DNA of 64,000 nt from an uncultured Desulfovibrio sp. (GCA_913063155.1 CAJXYU010000006.1:124001-188000); one strand, 5' to 3'; positions 1-9,005 are shown, counted from the first letter of the stretch. Notes: generated from the letters alone by a model not told the origin. Numbers and translations: made by a program.

Positions 1-387
1 GCGCTGCACCAGAGCCCGGCCGCTGGCCCGCAGGGTGGTTCCCCAGCCCAGGCCCAGTTCCTGGCCGTCGCGGATGCGGGACGAAAGATAGGCGCCCGCA
101 GCCCTGCCGATGGCCGTATACAAATGTTTTTCCTTGGCCGGGGTGGGAATGACCAGGGCCTTGGACAGTCCGAAGGCCCGCTCCAGCCCGTGTTCGGCGC
201 CCGCGCACCCGGCCACGTCCGTATTGATGATGATCTGCACCAGTCCGGTCTCGCGGCATTCCTGCAGGATGCGGTTCACCCGCGCGCGGGTCATGCCCAT
301 GCGCTTGGCGATGTCGGCCTGGGTGAGTTCTTCGTTGTAATAGGCCCACGCGACGCGGGCATAAAGTTCTTCGTGGTTTTCAACCAA
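1..387 (-). CDS. SorC/DeoR-family sugar-binding transcriptional regulator (3' part outside window)
   Basis: The reverse strand reads from a TTG start at 387, with GGAGG seven bases upstream, through the window edge. The gene therefore lacks its C-terminal part. The N-terminus carries a helix-turn-helix (residues about 8-45) with the TQADIAKRMGMTRARVNRIL pattern typical of SorC-family regulators. It is followed by the start of the sugar-binding domain (GLGWGTTL, near residues 115-122). Family members sense a phosphorylated sugar or polyol and usually control the adjacent catabolic or transport operon. Here the gene lies 16 bases behind ugpC as the last gene of the importer operon, which suggests it regulates that operon. 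A direct repeat containing the TGAACA-like half-site seen for some SorC regulators lies upstream of ugpB (4703-4731). The effector cannot be named from the sequence. Confidence 0.82.
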   Translation of the reverse strand, partial: MVENHEELYARVAWAYYNEELTQADIAKRMGMTRARVNRILQECRETGLVQIIINTDVAGCAGAEHGLERAFGLSKALVIPTPAKEKHLYTAIGRAAGAYLSSRIRDGQELGLGWGTTLRASGRALVQR

Positions 388-403
388 AAAAAGCCTCCGG
401 AAT

Positions 404-1498
404 TCAACCTGCACAGACCTGCACGCCGTTGATACGCCGTTGCGTCTCGGCGTCGAAAAGATGCAGCGTGTCGGCCTTGAAATACAGGATGGCGGTTTCA
501 TTTTCGCCAACCTTCTCATCCGGGTGGACCCGGATGATGATGTTTTCGTCACTGCCGCCGTTGAGTCTGCAGTGGACGACCGTGTCGCCGCCGAGCGGCT
601 CGATGAGCGCCACCTTTGCCCTGACCTGGCAGTAGTCTCCCTCCCCTTCCTTGCGCAAACACAGATGTTCGGGACGAACACCTATTTTCACTTCCCTGCC
701 GGGCAGGGAGCCGGCGTGAACAAGGCCGGCCTTCCCGGCGAAGCGGATGGCGTCCCCGTCCACGCTGCCGGACAGGATATTCATGGACGGAGCACCGATG
801 AATCCTGCCACAAATGTCGAGGCCGGTTGGTTATAAATTTCATCGGGCGTGCCCACCTGTTCCACGTTGCCGTCACGAAGCACCATGATGCGCTGCCCCA
901 ACGTCATGGCCTCCACCTGGTCGTGGGTCACGTAAACGAACGTATTTTTCAGACGGGCGTGCAGTTGCTTCAGTTCGACCCGCATCTGGTTGCGCAGCTT
1001 GGCGTCCAGATTGGAAAGCGGTTCATCGAACAGGAACGCTTTCGGATTGCGTACCAAGGCGCGCCCCATGGCCACCCGCTGACGCTGCCCGCCGGACAGG
1101 GCACGGGGTTTTCGGTCGAGATATTCCCCCAGGCCGAGCGTGACCGCAGCCTCGTTCACTCGATTATGAATATCAGCCTTGTGTACACCCCGCACCTTCA
1201 GACCGTAGGCCATGTTCTGGTAGACGCTCATGTGCGGATACAGGGCGTAGTTCTGAAAAACCATGGCGATGTCGCGGTCCTTGGGCTCCAGCCTGTTAAC
1301 GATTCTCCTGTCTATGGAAATCCTGCCGGAAGTGACCGTCTCCAGACCGGCGATCATGCGCAGAATGGTGGATTTACCGCATCCTGAGGGACCGACCAAG
1401 ACAAGGAACTCCCCGTCCGGAATGGTCAGGTCCACGCCGTGGACCACTTCCGCCGGCCCGTAGGACTTACGCACTTCTTCCAGTTTTATTTCAGCCAT
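404..1498 (-). CDS. ugpC: ABC importer ATP-binding subunit, UgpC/MalK type
   Basis: This 364-residue ATPase energises sugar or glycerol-phosphate import. The Walker A motif GPSGCGKST is at residues 36-44. The signature LSGGQRQRVAMGRAL and the Walker B LFDEPLSNLD follow, near residues 134-162. The C-terminal third is the OB-fold (TOBE/MalK regulatory) domain, including the GVRPEHL motif typical of MalK, UgpC and MsmK. The length matches UgpC (about 356 residues). It sits 21 bases downstream of ugpE in a five-gene operon. MalK-type ATPases can serve several importers, so the substrate assignment rests on the neighbouring UgpB, not on this protein. Confidence 0.92.
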   Translation of the reverse strand: MAEIKLEEVRKSYGPAEVVHGVDLTIPDGEFLVLVGPSGCGKSTILRMIAGLETVTSGRISIDRRIVNRLEPKDRDIAMVFQNYALYPHMSVYQNMAYGLKVRGVHKADIHNRVNEAAVTLGLGEYLDRKPRALSGGQRQRVAMGRALVRNPKAFLFDEPLSNLDAKLRNQMRVELKQLHARLKNTFVYVTHDQVEAMTLGQRIMVLRDGNVEQVGTPDEIYNQPASTFVAGFIGAPSMNILSGSVDGDAIRFAGKAGLVHAGSLPGREVKIGVRPEHLCLRKEGEGDYCQVRAKVALIEPLGGDTVVHCRLNGGSDENIIIRVHPDEKVGENETAILYFKADTLHLFDAETQRRINGVQVCAG

Positions 1499-1519
1499 GA
1501 ATGTAACTCCGTCGGGAAA

Positions 1520-2365
1520 TTATTTTTCTGTTTCCACAAGGCCTTTCACAAACAGGCGCTGCATGAAAACGACCACGAGCACCGGGGGAAGCAGTCCCAG
1601 CAAGGCAGTGCTCATGATCAGGTTCCAGTGGGGAATGGCGTCCGGCATGGCCGTGGACCTCTGAAGGCCCATGACCACCGTGTACATGGACTCGTCACTG
1701 GTGACGAGCAGCGGCCAGAGGTACTGGTTCCAGCCGTAGATGAACAGGATGACGAACATAGCCGCCATGTTGGTGCGGGAGAGCGGCAGGATGTGGTCCC
1801 AGAAGAACCGAAGCGGGCCCGCCCCGTCGATGCGGGCGGCCTCGAACAACTCGTCCGGGATGGTCAGATAAAACTGCCGGAACAGAAAAGTTGCCGTGGC
1901 AGAGGCGATGAGCGGCAGGATCAGGCCGGAATAGCTGTTGAGCATGCCCAGATCGGAAACAACCTCGAACGTGGGCATGATCCGCACCTCCACGGGCAGC
2001 ATCAGGGTGATGAAGATCATCCAGAAGAACACGCGCCGCAGGGGAAAGCGGAAAAACACCACGGCATAGGCGGCAAGCAGTGAGACCGAAAGTTTGCCAA
2101 CGGTAATGCCCAACGCCATGACCACGCTGTTGAACATCATGATTCCCACCGGCGGAATACCTACTTCCGAGGCTCCTCCCGACAGCACGGTGATATAATT
2201 CTCCCAGGCCTGCGAACCGAACCACAGGGGCATTTCCGTGATGACCGCCCGGACGGTATGAGTGGAGGCGACCAACGCGGTGTAGATGGGAAAGGCCAGG
2301 ATCACGGTACCGAAGATGAGAACGGCATGCATAAGCCAAGTGCGCCATGTAACGTTGCGGACCAT
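1520..2365 (-). CDS. ugpE: ABC importer inner-membrane permease, UgpE type
   Basis: This 281-residue protein has the same length as E. coli UgpE and about six hydrophobic membrane segments. It carries the MalG-type EAA loop (LFEAARIDGAGPLRFFWDHI) that contacts the ATPase, near residues 170-190. The ATG start at 2365 has AGGAGG seven bases upstream. The gene follows ugpA with a 10-base gap and precedes ugpC, the usual ugp order. Together with UgpA it should form the transmembrane channel for glycerol-3-phosphate or glycerophosphodiesters. The substrate is inferred from the binding protein. Confidence 0.92.
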   Translation of the reverse strand: MVRNVTWRTWLMHAVLIFGTVILAFPIYTALVASTHTVRAVITEMPLWFGSQAWENYITVLSGGASEVGIPPVGIMMFNSVVMALGITVGKLSVSLLAAYAVVFFRFPLRRVFFWMIFITLMLPVEVRIMPTFEVVSDLGMLNSYSGLILPLIASATATFLFRQFYLTIPDELFEAARIDGAGPLRFFWDHILPLSRTNMAAMFVILFIYGWNQYLWPLLVTSDESMYTVVMGLQRSTAMPDAIPHWNLIMSTALLGLLPPVLVVVFMQRLFVKGLVETEK

Positions 2366-2375
2366 GAAAAGCCTC

Positions 2376-3269
2376 CTAGTATTGCACCCGGCGTTCGATG
2401 AACTTGAACTGAAGGATGGTCAGCATCATGACGATGATCATCAAAACCACGGACTGGGCCGCACTGCCGCCAAGATCCAGGCCGATGAATCCGTCATTGA
2501 ACACCTTGAAGATAAGGGTGTTGGTCGCTCCTCCTGGTCCGCCCTGGGTCGCGGCATGAATGATGCCGAAGGTCTCGAAGAACGCATAGATCACGTTCAC
2601 CACCAGCAGAAAGAACGTGGTGGGCGACAGGAGCGGAAAGATAATGGTCCTGAACCGGGTGACTGGCCCGGCCCCGTCTATGGCGGCCGATTCCAGCAGG
2701 GAAGTGGGAATGGCCTGAAGGCCGGCCAGGAAAAACAGAAAATTGTACGAGATCTGCTTCCAGGCGGCGGCCACGACCACCAGAAGCATGGCCTGGCCGC
2801 TGTTGGCGAAGTAGTCCCAGTCGATCCCGGCATGGTTGAGCAGATAGGCAACGACCCCGCCCGCGGGATGAAACAGGAAGAGCCAAAGAACCCCGGCGAG
2901 GGGCGGCGCAACTGCATAGGGCCAGATAATAAAGGTCTTGTAAAAGTTTGCGCCCTTGATCACTTGGTCCGCAAAAACAGCCAAAAGCAGGGAAACGGAA
3001 AGGCTCAGCCCGATGGTGGCCAGACTGAAGACCAAGGTGACCTTGACGGATTCGAGGTAGTGCGGATCGGTGAACAAAGCCGTGAAATTGTCCAGCCACA
3101 CAAACTGGCTGGACAGGCCGAACGGGTCTTCAAGGTACACGGATTGTTTGATGGCCTGGGACGCCGGCCAGAAAAAGAAAACCAGTATCACCACCATCTG
3201 GGGGGCGATGAACAGGTAGGGTAACCATTTGTTGCGAAAGTGGACGCGTTTGTCTTGCATGACGGCCAT
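2376..3269 (-). CDS. ugpA: ABC importer inner-membrane permease, UgpA type
   Basis: This 297-residue permease (E. coli UgpA is 295) has six predicted membrane helices. The MalF-type EAA loop reads [20 protein letters not shown]. The first possible ATG is at 3269 and an in-frame ATG follows at 3260. Neither has a clear Shine-Dalgarno sequence, because the 45 bases between ugpB and this start are mostly a GC-rich perfect hairpin (3274-3298). Translation may depend on coupling or on hairpin opening, which would keep permease levels below those of the binding protein. It partners with UgpE downstream. Confidence 0.9.
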   Translation of the reverse strand: MAVMQDKRVHFRNKWLPYLFIAPQMVVILVFFFWPASQAIKQSVYLEDPFGLSSQFVWLDNFTALFTDPHYLESVKVTLVFSLATIGLSLSVSLLLAVFADQVIKGANFYKTFIIWPYAVAPPLAGVLWLFLFHPAGGVVAYLLNHAGIDWDYFANSGQAMLLVVVAAAWKQISYNFLFFLAGLQAIPTSLLESAAIDGAGPVTRFRTIIFPLLSPTTFFLLVVNVIYAFFETFGIIHAATQGGPGGATNTLIFKVFNDGFIGLDLGGSAAQSVVLMIIVMMLTILQFKFIERRVQY

Positions 3270-3273
3270 GGAC

Positions 3274-3298
3274 GGGACGGCGGCCGAACCGCCGTCCC
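3274..3298 (-). promoter_or_regulatory. Intercistronic hairpin between ugpB and ugpA
   Basis: The sequence holds a perfect 10-bp inverted repeat (GGGACGGCGG / CCGCCGTCCC) around a 5-base loop. It starts 16 bases after the ugpB stop and ends 4 bases before the ugpA ATG. There is no U-tract, so it does not look like a full terminator. Such hairpins after binding-protein genes commonly stabilise the upstream message and reduce expression of the permease genes. It also occupies the place where the ugpA ribosome binding site would be expected. Confidence 0.7.
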
Positions 3299-3314
3299 GG
3301 GATTGTGCGTTGGA

Positions 3315-4631
3315 TTACTTGTTCGCCTTCTCGAACTTGCGCAGCAGCGCATTGCCGCGCTCGACGGCGTCGGTGAGAGCCTGTTGGGCGGTTTTCTTGC
3401 CGGTCCAGACGTTTTCCAGTTCCTCGTTGATGATGTCGCGGCCCTGGACATAATTACCGAAACGCAGGCCCTTGGAATTAGGCGTCGGCGGGTTGAGCGT
3501 CATCTGCTTGATGGCCACTTCCGCGTCGGGCATGGTCTTGTAGTATCCCTGCTTCTTGCTCAATTCGTAGGCTGCATAGGTAATGGGAAGGTAGCCGGTG
3601 AACTGGTGCCAGTCCGCCTGAATTTCAGGGGACGACAGGAAGTTCAGGAACTCGGCCACGCCCTTGTATTCGGCCTTCTTGTGCTTTGCCAGAACCCACA
3701 GGGTGGCCCCTCCGATGATGGAATTCCGGGGCTTCTTCACCAAATCGGGCCAGTAGGGCAGCATGGTGATGCCCAATTCGAATTTGCAGTTGTCCTTCAG
3801 CCCTGCCAGTGCGGCGGAGGAGCCCATCAGGAAAGCGGATTCCCCGTTGATGAACAGGGGATTGCCGTCGGAGCGGCGGCCTGCGTAGTGAAAGACGTCA
3901 TCCTTCTGCCAGTCGGCCAGCTGCTGGATATGCTTGACCTGGGCCGGGCCGTTGAACACGAACTCGGTCCCCAGGCCGCCGAAGCCGTTTTCCAGGGTGC
4001 CCAGCGGCACGTTGTGCCAGGCCGAAAAGTTCTCCAGCTGAACCCAGGACTGCCATCCGGTGATGAAGCCGTACTTGACGACGCCAGCCTTGATCATCTT
4101 CCTGGAAACTGCGGCCAGTTCGGGCCAGGTCCTGGGCGGATGGCTCGGGTCCAGGCCGGCTTTCCTCATGGCGTCCTTGTTGTAGAAGACGACCGGGGTG
4201 GAACTGTTGAAAGGCATGGACAGCATCTTGCCGTCGGTGGTGGTGTAGTACGCGGCCACACCATCGAGAAATCTGCCGGTGTCAAAGGGCAGGTCCATGT
4301 CCGCCATAAGTTTGTAGACCGGATACACAGCGCCCTTGGCGGCCATCATCGTGGCGGTGCCCACCTCGAAGACCTGCACCAGATGCGGGTGCTTCCCGGC
4401 ACGAAAGCCGGCGATGGCGGCGGTCATGGTTTCGGTGTAATTACCCTTGTAGGTGGGGACGATCTTGTATTCGGACTGGGACGCGTTGAACTTGTCGGCG
4501 ATCTCGTTGACTTTCTCACCAAGCTTGCCGCCCATGGCATGCCACCACTGGATTTCGGTGGCCGCAAAGGCTGTGGCCGAAATCATCAATACCATACAGC
4601 ATGCGATCAGGATGCTCCGCAGTTTAGCCAT
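3315..4631 (-). CDS. ugpB: Periplasmic glycerol-3-phosphate-type substrate-binding protein
   Basis: This 438-residue protein starts at the ATG at 4631, preceded by a purine-rich AGGAGA region. The open frame extends 64 codons further upstream but lacks a ribosome site there. A signal peptide (KLRSILIACCMVLMISATAFA, cleaved near residue 23) is followed by TEIQWWHAMGGKLGEKVNEI. That segment and the later YKIVPTYKGNYTETM and EVGTATMMAAKGA stretches closely match E. coli UgpB, including its ligand-pocket region. It captures sn-glycerol-3-phosphate or glycerophosphodiesters in the periplasm and delivers them to UgpAEC. No ugpQ is visible in the window. The gene is the first of its operon, as expected for the most abundant component. 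Confidence 0.93.
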   Translation of the reverse strand: MAKLRSILIACCMVLMISATAFAATEIQWWHAMGGKLGEKVNEIADKFNASQSEYKIVPTYKGNYTETMTAAIAGFRAGKHPHLVQVFEVGTATMMAAKGAVYPVYKLMADMDLPFDTGRFLDGVAAYYTTTDGKMLSMPFNSSTPVVFYNKDAMRKAGLDPSHPPRTWPELAAVSRKMIKAGVVKYGFITGWQSWVQLENFSAWHNVPLGTLENGFGGLGTEFVFNGPAQVKHIQQLADWQKDDVFHYAGRRSDGNPLFINGESAFLMGSSAALAGLKDNCKFELGITMLPYWPDLVKKPRNSIIGGATLWVLAKHKKAEYKGVAEFLNFLSSPEIQADWHQFTGYLPITYAAYELSKKQGYYKTMPDAEVAIKQMTLNPPTPNSKGLRFGNYVQGRDIINEELENVWTGKKTAQQALTDAVERGNALLRKFEKANK

Positions 4632-5069
4632 TCTCCTCTTCCTCCATTTGAAAATCGAACCGTTGCAGGAAAGACAGACCGGCCCGCACAGCTGCGCGGC
4701 CAGAACATTTGACCAGACAATTGAACATTTGTAGCCGAGGAGAAAAAAAAAAGACAAGAAGAGGAAGACGGCGTCACTGAATCTTAACAGGCTGTAATCC
4801 AAGACCATAGCGAGATTATCCATTAATAGACAAGGCAGAGGCGGCGCTCATCCCTTTTGAACGAACAGAGACAAGCATAAAAACGTCACCCCCCATCCGT
4901 AACAGTATTGATACATGCGGACTGCAAACGTCCGTGTCGCAGCCGGGCTGCCATTTCACACTTTTTTACATCTCCAAACACTTTTTTTCATTTTCCTACT
5001 GACTCTTCATACTTTCCCGGCGGGCGCCGTATAGGATGCCCCCATCAAAAAACACATAACGGAGACGCC
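4632..5069. other. Intergenic region between divergent ugpB and outer-membrane protein genes
   Basis: This 438-base stretch has no convincing gene. It contains the repeated 9-mer and candidate ugpB promoter described at 4703-4757, and must also hold the promoter of the gene at 5070. The open frames crossing it are extensions of the flanking genes without ribosome sites. Confidence 0.6.
4703..4757 (-). promoter_or_regulatory. Candidate ugpB promoter with a repeated 9-mer operator
   Basis: The 9-mer GAACATTTG occurs at 4703-4711 and again at 4723-4731. The start-to-start spacing is exactly 20 bases, about two helical turns. On the minus strand a possible -35 (TTGTCT, 4752-4757) and -10 (TACAAA, 4728-4733) are separated by 18 bases, and the -10 overlaps one repeat. 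TGAACA-type half-sites are known for SorC-family regulators, so this is a candidate binding site for the regulator at 1-387. The promoter assignment is by eye only. Confidence 0.4.
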
Positions 5070-5942
5070 ATGAACGCCCCAAAAAAACATCTGCCAGCCC
5101 TGCTCCTGCTCCTGCTTCTCGTCGCCGCCCCGGCTCATGCCGAAGAGGAAAATGGAAATTTCGTATCTCTCGGCGTCTCCCATGTCGGCGAAGCCGACGT
5201 TGAGGACAACCAGGGCGGATACTCCGTCACCTCCGTCGGCCTCGCTGGTAGATTCGCCTTTCTGAGCGCCGGATATGAACTGTCCTCCTACTCGTGGAAC
5301 GACAAGAACAGCGTCCCCTTCGCCAACGGCGGAAGTCCCTGGGACACCCTGCACAGCCTGACGCTCGGGGCCGACTACGGCGACACCATCAGCGGCGACT
5401 GGAGCTACTTCGTATACGGAGGCGTCAATTCGGCCTTTGAAAAGGAAATGGACGATTCCTTTGGAGCCACCCTGCTCGGCGGCATTTCCTATGATCTGGG
5501 CGAAGGCTGGAAAGCCAAGGCCGGACTGGGCGGACATACACATCAGGTGAGAAACACCCTCTTCCCCGTACTCGGCCTGAGCTGGCACGGCACTTCGTCC
5601 GGTGGCCTGGACCGATATGTGGAAATCGGGCTTCTGAACGCCGAAGCCGGGTACGCATTCACCAAAAGCCTCATGCTGCGCGCTGCCTGGGACAGCAAGG
5701 GCGACTTCTACCGCCTGGCGGACGACAGTGACGTCCACGAAGAAGGATACGCGGACATCAGCGACACGAATCTCGGCCTGTATCTCGACTGGAAGGCTAT
5801 CGAGAACTTCAAGTTCACCTTTGGCGCAGAATACCGCTTCGACCGCGAAATCACCATCTACGACAGCAACGGGGACAAGCTCGATAAATACGACATCGAC
5901 TCCGCCCCGGCGGCGACCGTTTCCGTCGACTGGCTTTTCTGA
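5070..5942 (+). CDS. Predicted outer-membrane beta-barrel protein
   Basis: This 290-residue protein starts at an ATG with GGAG eight bases upstream. It begins with a strong signal peptide: lysines, a leucine-rich core, and an AHA-type cleavage near residue 25. The mature part has alternating hydrophobic and polar residues, many Gly/Tyr/Trp and acidic loops, and ends in Asp-Trp-Leu-Phe. The C-terminal Phe is the usual assembly signal of outer-membrane barrels. Ten to twelve strands are plausible. I do not recognise the specific family, though DUF6268-like barrels are similar. It is a single gene with its own terminator (5965-6004), divergent from the ugp operon. A role in that importer's outer-membrane uptake is possible but unsupported. 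Confidence 0.75.
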   Translation: MNAPKKHLPALLLLLLLVAAPAHAEEENGNFVSLGVSHVGEADVEDNQGGYSVTSVGLAGRFAFLSAGYELSSYSWNDKNSVPFANGGSPWDTLHSLTLGADYGDTISGDWSYFVYGGVNSAFEKEMDDSFGATLLGGISYDLGEGWKAKAGLGGHTHQVRNTLFPVLGLSWHGTSSGGLDRYVEIGLLNAEAGYAFTKSLMLRAAWDSKGDFYRLADDSDVHEEGYADISDTNLGLYLDWKAIENFKFTFGAEYRFDREITIYDSNGDKLDKYDIDSAPAATVSVDWLF

Positions 5943-5964
5943 TATCTCTCATCCCCACCCCCGG

Positions 5965-6004
5965 AAGCCGGCCAAGGTCATTCTCCGCGACCAAGGCCGG
6001 CTTT
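5965..6004 (+). terminator. Rho-independent terminator of the outer-membrane protein gene
   Basis: The arms AAGCCGGCC (5965-5973) and GGCCGGCTT (5995-6003) pair perfectly, and an inner GGTC/GACC can extend the stem. The right arm runs into a short T-rich stretch. It lies 22 bases after the stop codon at 5942. Confidence 0.75.
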
Positions 6005-6089
6005 ATTGCGTCCCGGCACCGGAGTTGTGGACGGTTTTCACATCACCATGCTATGCTTGCGCAAACCGAAAACCAGCGAGGTACGCGCC

Positions 6090-7226
6090 ATGGTCATGCC
6101 CGGCTACATCATCATGCAGAACATCCTTGACAGCCTGTCCGTGGGAGTACTGGTCATTCAGCCCGGCGGAAAAATCGCAGGCACGAATCCCGCCGTGGAA
6201 GAGGTTCTGGGGCTCGATGAAGAGGACATCATGGGTAAATCCTGGGCCGAACTCTTCATCGAGAACAACGACAATCCCGAACTGGCGGACATCATCGTCG
6301 AGGCCGTCCAACTGGAAGCCGTGGGTCTGCGCCGCACCGTGCCCTACACCAACCCCGCCGGCCAAAATATGCACCTTTCGGTCACCACCTCCTATCTCAA
6401 GGAGGACGACGCGATCATCGGCGTAGTGCTGCTCATTGCCGATGACACCGAACGGCACGAGTTCCTGGCCCGCGACAACCGCCACCTGCGGGAAATAAGG
6501 AGATTACAGGACGAACGCCTGAGCGGCCTGAACAAGCTGGCAATGGGCGTGGCCCACCAGATCCGCAATCCGCTCATGACCATCGGCGGATTCGGCAATC
6601 TGTTGCTCCGCGAACTGAAAGATGATGAACGCTATGCGAACCACCTGACGACGATCATTGAAGAAGCAAAGAAACTGGAAGCCATCGTACAGGCGGTGCG
6701 CGACTACACATCCCTGCGTCCGGCCCAGCGTTCCCGGGTTGCCTCCTGCGTGCTCCTGGCCGAGCTGGAGGAGCACGCCGTGAAACGCGCACGGGAGGAA
6801 GGTCGGGAGGTGGAGTGGATCACGGCCTGCCCCGAGGTGGATTTCATCATCGATCACGAAATGTTCGTCCGGGCCATGCTCATTCTCATCGACAACTCCT
6901 TTGATTTCACGGAAGGCCCTGTTGTGCGGATCAAAGTCACGGTGGATACCAACGAGCACGACTGCACCATTTTCCTGCGGGACCGTGGCATGGGCATTTC
7001 CGAGGAAAACATCCCCCACCTCTTCGACCCGTTCTACACCACCAAACCGCACGCGGTGGGCATGGGGCTGCCCACCGCACAGCGAATCCTCGCCGAGCAC
7101 GGCGGCACCCTGGAACTGAACAGGCGCGACGTCGGTACGGAAGCGATCATCACCCTGACCGAGGTAAGCCTCGGCCATACGGGTGGGCACGAGCTGATGC
7201 CGCCGGCGATTCCCAGCGCAGAGTAA
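6090..7226 (+). CDS. PAS-domain sensor histidine kinase, soluble
   Basis: This 378-residue kinase starts at the ATG at 6090, with GAGG eight bases upstream. The frame continues further up without a ribosome site. An N-terminal PAS domain (about residues 8-125, NILDSLSVGVLVIQPGGKI) is followed by a helical linker and the phosphoacceptor H-box AHQIRNPL, His near residue 156. The catalytic domain shows an N-box (LIDNSFDF), a G1 box (DRGMGI) and a G2-type GMGLPTAQRIL. No membrane segment is visible, so it should sense a cytoplasmic signal. No cognate regulator is adjacent. The orphan receiver at 12607-13038 is one candidate partner in the window. Confidence 0.88.
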   Translation: MVMPGYIIMQNILDSLSVGVLVIQPGGKIAGTNPAVEEVLGLDEEDIMGKSWAELFIENNDNPELADIIVEAVQLEAVGLRRTVPYTNPAGQNMHLSVTTSYLKEDDAIIGVVLLIADDTERHEFLARDNRHLREIRRLQDERLSGLNKLAMGVAHQIRNPLMTIGGFGNLLLRELKDDERYANHLTTIIEEAKKLEAIVQAVRDYTSLRPAQRSRVASCVLLAELEEHAVKRAREEGREVEWITACPEVDFIIDHEMFVRAMLILIDNSFDFTEGPVVRIKVTVDTNEHDCTIFLRDRGMGISEENIPHLFDPFYTTKPHAVGMGLPTAQRILAEHGGTLELNRRDVGTEAIITLTEVSLGHTGGHELMPPAIPSAE

Positions 7227-7339
7227 TCGCCGCAGCACTAAGCGCAGGCCGCACTTGCCACAACGTCATTGAAACCGTCGGCCATCAGGCAACAGTAAAA
7301 ATCATGGGCTTGCATACTTCCACCATGCATAGTGGAAAC

Positions 7340-8125
7340 ATGAGAAAACTGTTCCCCACCGCCTCTTTTCTTTTCCTGGCCTTCATGCTTGCTGTGCCGA
7401 ACCAGGCCGCAGGAGCAGCAGAACTGACGATCTATGTCGAACAAAATCAATTCCCCCAAAACGCCGACGGCGAGCTCCAAGGCGTCTTCCCGGAAGTGAT
7501 CCGCGAGCTCATCAAACGAACCGGAACGAAGACCGGAATTGTGGAGGCTTCCTGGAGACGAGGTTATTCTCACGCCCAGACGCAGCGAAATGCGGCGCTG
7601 GTTCCCACCACCCGGACCGCACAGCGTGAAAAGCTGTTCGAATGGCTGGGCCCGGTGCAGCGGATCAAATGGATTTTCTTCAAGAGGCGAGGAAGACTGC
7701 TGCACATCAAAAGCCTGGATGACGCCCGAAAGGTGAGAGCAATCGGCACCTACGGCCATGACGCCAGGGAGCAGTACCTCAAGGAGCAGGGATTCACGAA
7801 CCTGCACTCCACCAACCACCAGGTACTCAATATCCGCAAACTGCTGGACAACCGCATCGACCTGCTGGTGGGCACCAACCTTGGAATCGCAGACATTATG
7901 GAATTGGCAGGGTATGACCCGGACGAGGTGGAACCGGCCTACACATTCAGACAGGCGGACCTGTACATCGCCTTTTCGCTCCGTACCAGCCCACTGCTCC
8001 TCAAAGGCTGGAAGGAGGCCTTTGAAGGCATCAAGCGGGACGGCACGTTTGCGAAGATATATCAAAAATATGCCCCCGAGGACTCTCCGCCGCTGACACC
8101 GCTGCCGCAGACCGGGCAGCCATAA
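7340..8125 (+). CDS. Periplasmic solute-binding protein (SBP_bac_3 type), copy 1 of 3
   Basis: This 261-residue protein has a signal peptide (MRKLFPTASFLFLAFMLAVP, cleavage after about residue 28) and a class 3 extracellular solute-binding fold. LTIYVEQNQFPQ is at the mature N-terminus, then GELQGVFPEVIRELIKRTG and the late DLYIAFS strand. I placed the start at 7340 because the signal peptide begins there and the same position is used in the two paralogues. There is no strong Shine-Dalgarno sequence. No permease or ATPase is nearby, so the protein may feed a distant transporter or a receptor. It is very similar to copy 2 (8174-8959) and more distant from copy 3 (9006-9785). The ligand cannot be predicted, and the usual amino-acid-binding arginine/aspartate signature is not obvious. 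Confidence 0.82.
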   Translation: MRKLFPTASFLFLAFMLAVPNQAAGAAELTIYVEQNQFPQNADGELQGVFPEVIRELIKRTGTKTGIVEASWRRGYSHAQTQRNAALVPTTRTAQREKLFEWLGPVQRIKWIFFKRRGRLLHIKSLDDARKVRAIGTYGHDAREQYLKEQGFTNLHSTNHQVLNIRKLLDNRIDLLVGTNLGIADIMELAGYDPDEVEPAYTFRQADLYIAFSLRTSPLLLKGWKEAFEGIKRDGTFAKIYQKYAPEDSPPLTPLPQTGQP

Positions 8126-8173
8126 GGATCATGGGATTCTGCGCAGCTCGCCTGTCCCATGCATGGTGCAAGT

Positions 8174-8959
8174 ATGAGGAAACTGCTCTCCATCGCTTCT
8201 CTTTTCTTCCTGGTCTTCGTGTTCGCAGCGTCGGCCCCGCCGGCAGACGCTGCGAGACTGACAATCTATGCCGAACAAAAACAATTCCTGAAAGATACCG
8301 ACGGCGACCTCCAAGGAATCTTCCCGGAAGTGGTCCGCGAACTCATCAAACGAACCGGAACGCCCTCCGAAATCGAGGAGATTTCCTGGAAGCGGGGCTA
8401 CTCTCTCGCCCAGACGCAGCACAATACCGCGCTGATCCCCACCACCCGGACCGCACAACGGGAGAAGCTGTTCAAATGGCTGGGCCCGGTGCAGCGGATC
8501 AAATGGATTTTCTTCAAGAAGAGAGAAAGAATACTGCACATCGAAAGCCTGGACGACGCCCGAAAGGTGAGAGCAATCGGCACTTACGCCCAGGATGCCA
8601 GGGAGCAGTACCTCGAGGACCAGGGGTTCACGAACCTGCAGTCCGCCACCCACCAGGTGCTCAATGTCCGCAAGCTGCTGGACAACCGCATCGACCTGCT
8701 GGTGAGCACCAATCTGGGAATCGGCGACATCATGGAGTTGGCCGGGCATGATGTGAAAGAGGTGGAGCAGGCCTACACATTCAAGCAGGTGGATCTGTAC
8801 ATCGCCTTTTCACCCCACACCAACCCGGTACTCCTCAAGCGGTGGAAGCAAGCCTTTGAAGACATCAAGCGGGACGGCACATTCGCAAAGATATATCGGA
8901 GATTTGCCTCCGACGATTCTCCGCCGCTGACACCGCTGCCGCAAGCCGGCCAGAAATAG
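8174..8959 (+). CDS. Periplasmic solute-binding protein (SBP_bac_3 type), copy 2 of 3
   Basis: This paralogue has the same 261-residue length as copy 1. Long stretches are identical or nearly so, for example the segment around ALIPTTRTAQREKLFKWLG and the block around RKLLDNRIDLLVSTNLGI. A signal peptide with an APPADA-type cleavage site is present. The 48-base spacer from copy 1 resembles the spacers before copies 1 and 3: an ATCATGGG-like element, then CATGGTGCAAG just before the ATG. The duplicated unit therefore includes the leader. The start at 8174 was chosen by alignment with the paralogues; an ATG five codons earlier is possible. Function is as for copy 1, with the ligand unknown. Confidence 0.82.
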   Translation: MRKLLSIASLFFLVFVFAASAPPADAARLTIYAEQKQFLKDTDGDLQGIFPEVVRELIKRTGTPSEIEEISWKRGYSLAQTQHNTALIPTTRTAQREKLFKWLGPVQRIKWIFFKKRERILHIESLDDARKVRAIGTYAQDAREQYLEDQGFTNLQSATHQVLNVRKLLDNRIDLLVSTNLGIGDIMELAGHDVKEVEQAYTFKQVDLYIAFSPHTNPVLLKRWKQAFEDIKRDGTFAKIYRRFASDDSPPLTPLPQAGQK

Positions 8960-9005
8960 GAATCCTGGGACTGCCAAGCCCGCCGGCCCCAGACATGGTG
9001 CAAGC

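Noticed and set aside
40..432. Plus-strand frames over the first 430 bases
   Set aside because: They are shadows of the SorC-family regulator, whose helix-turn-helix is clear on the minus strand.
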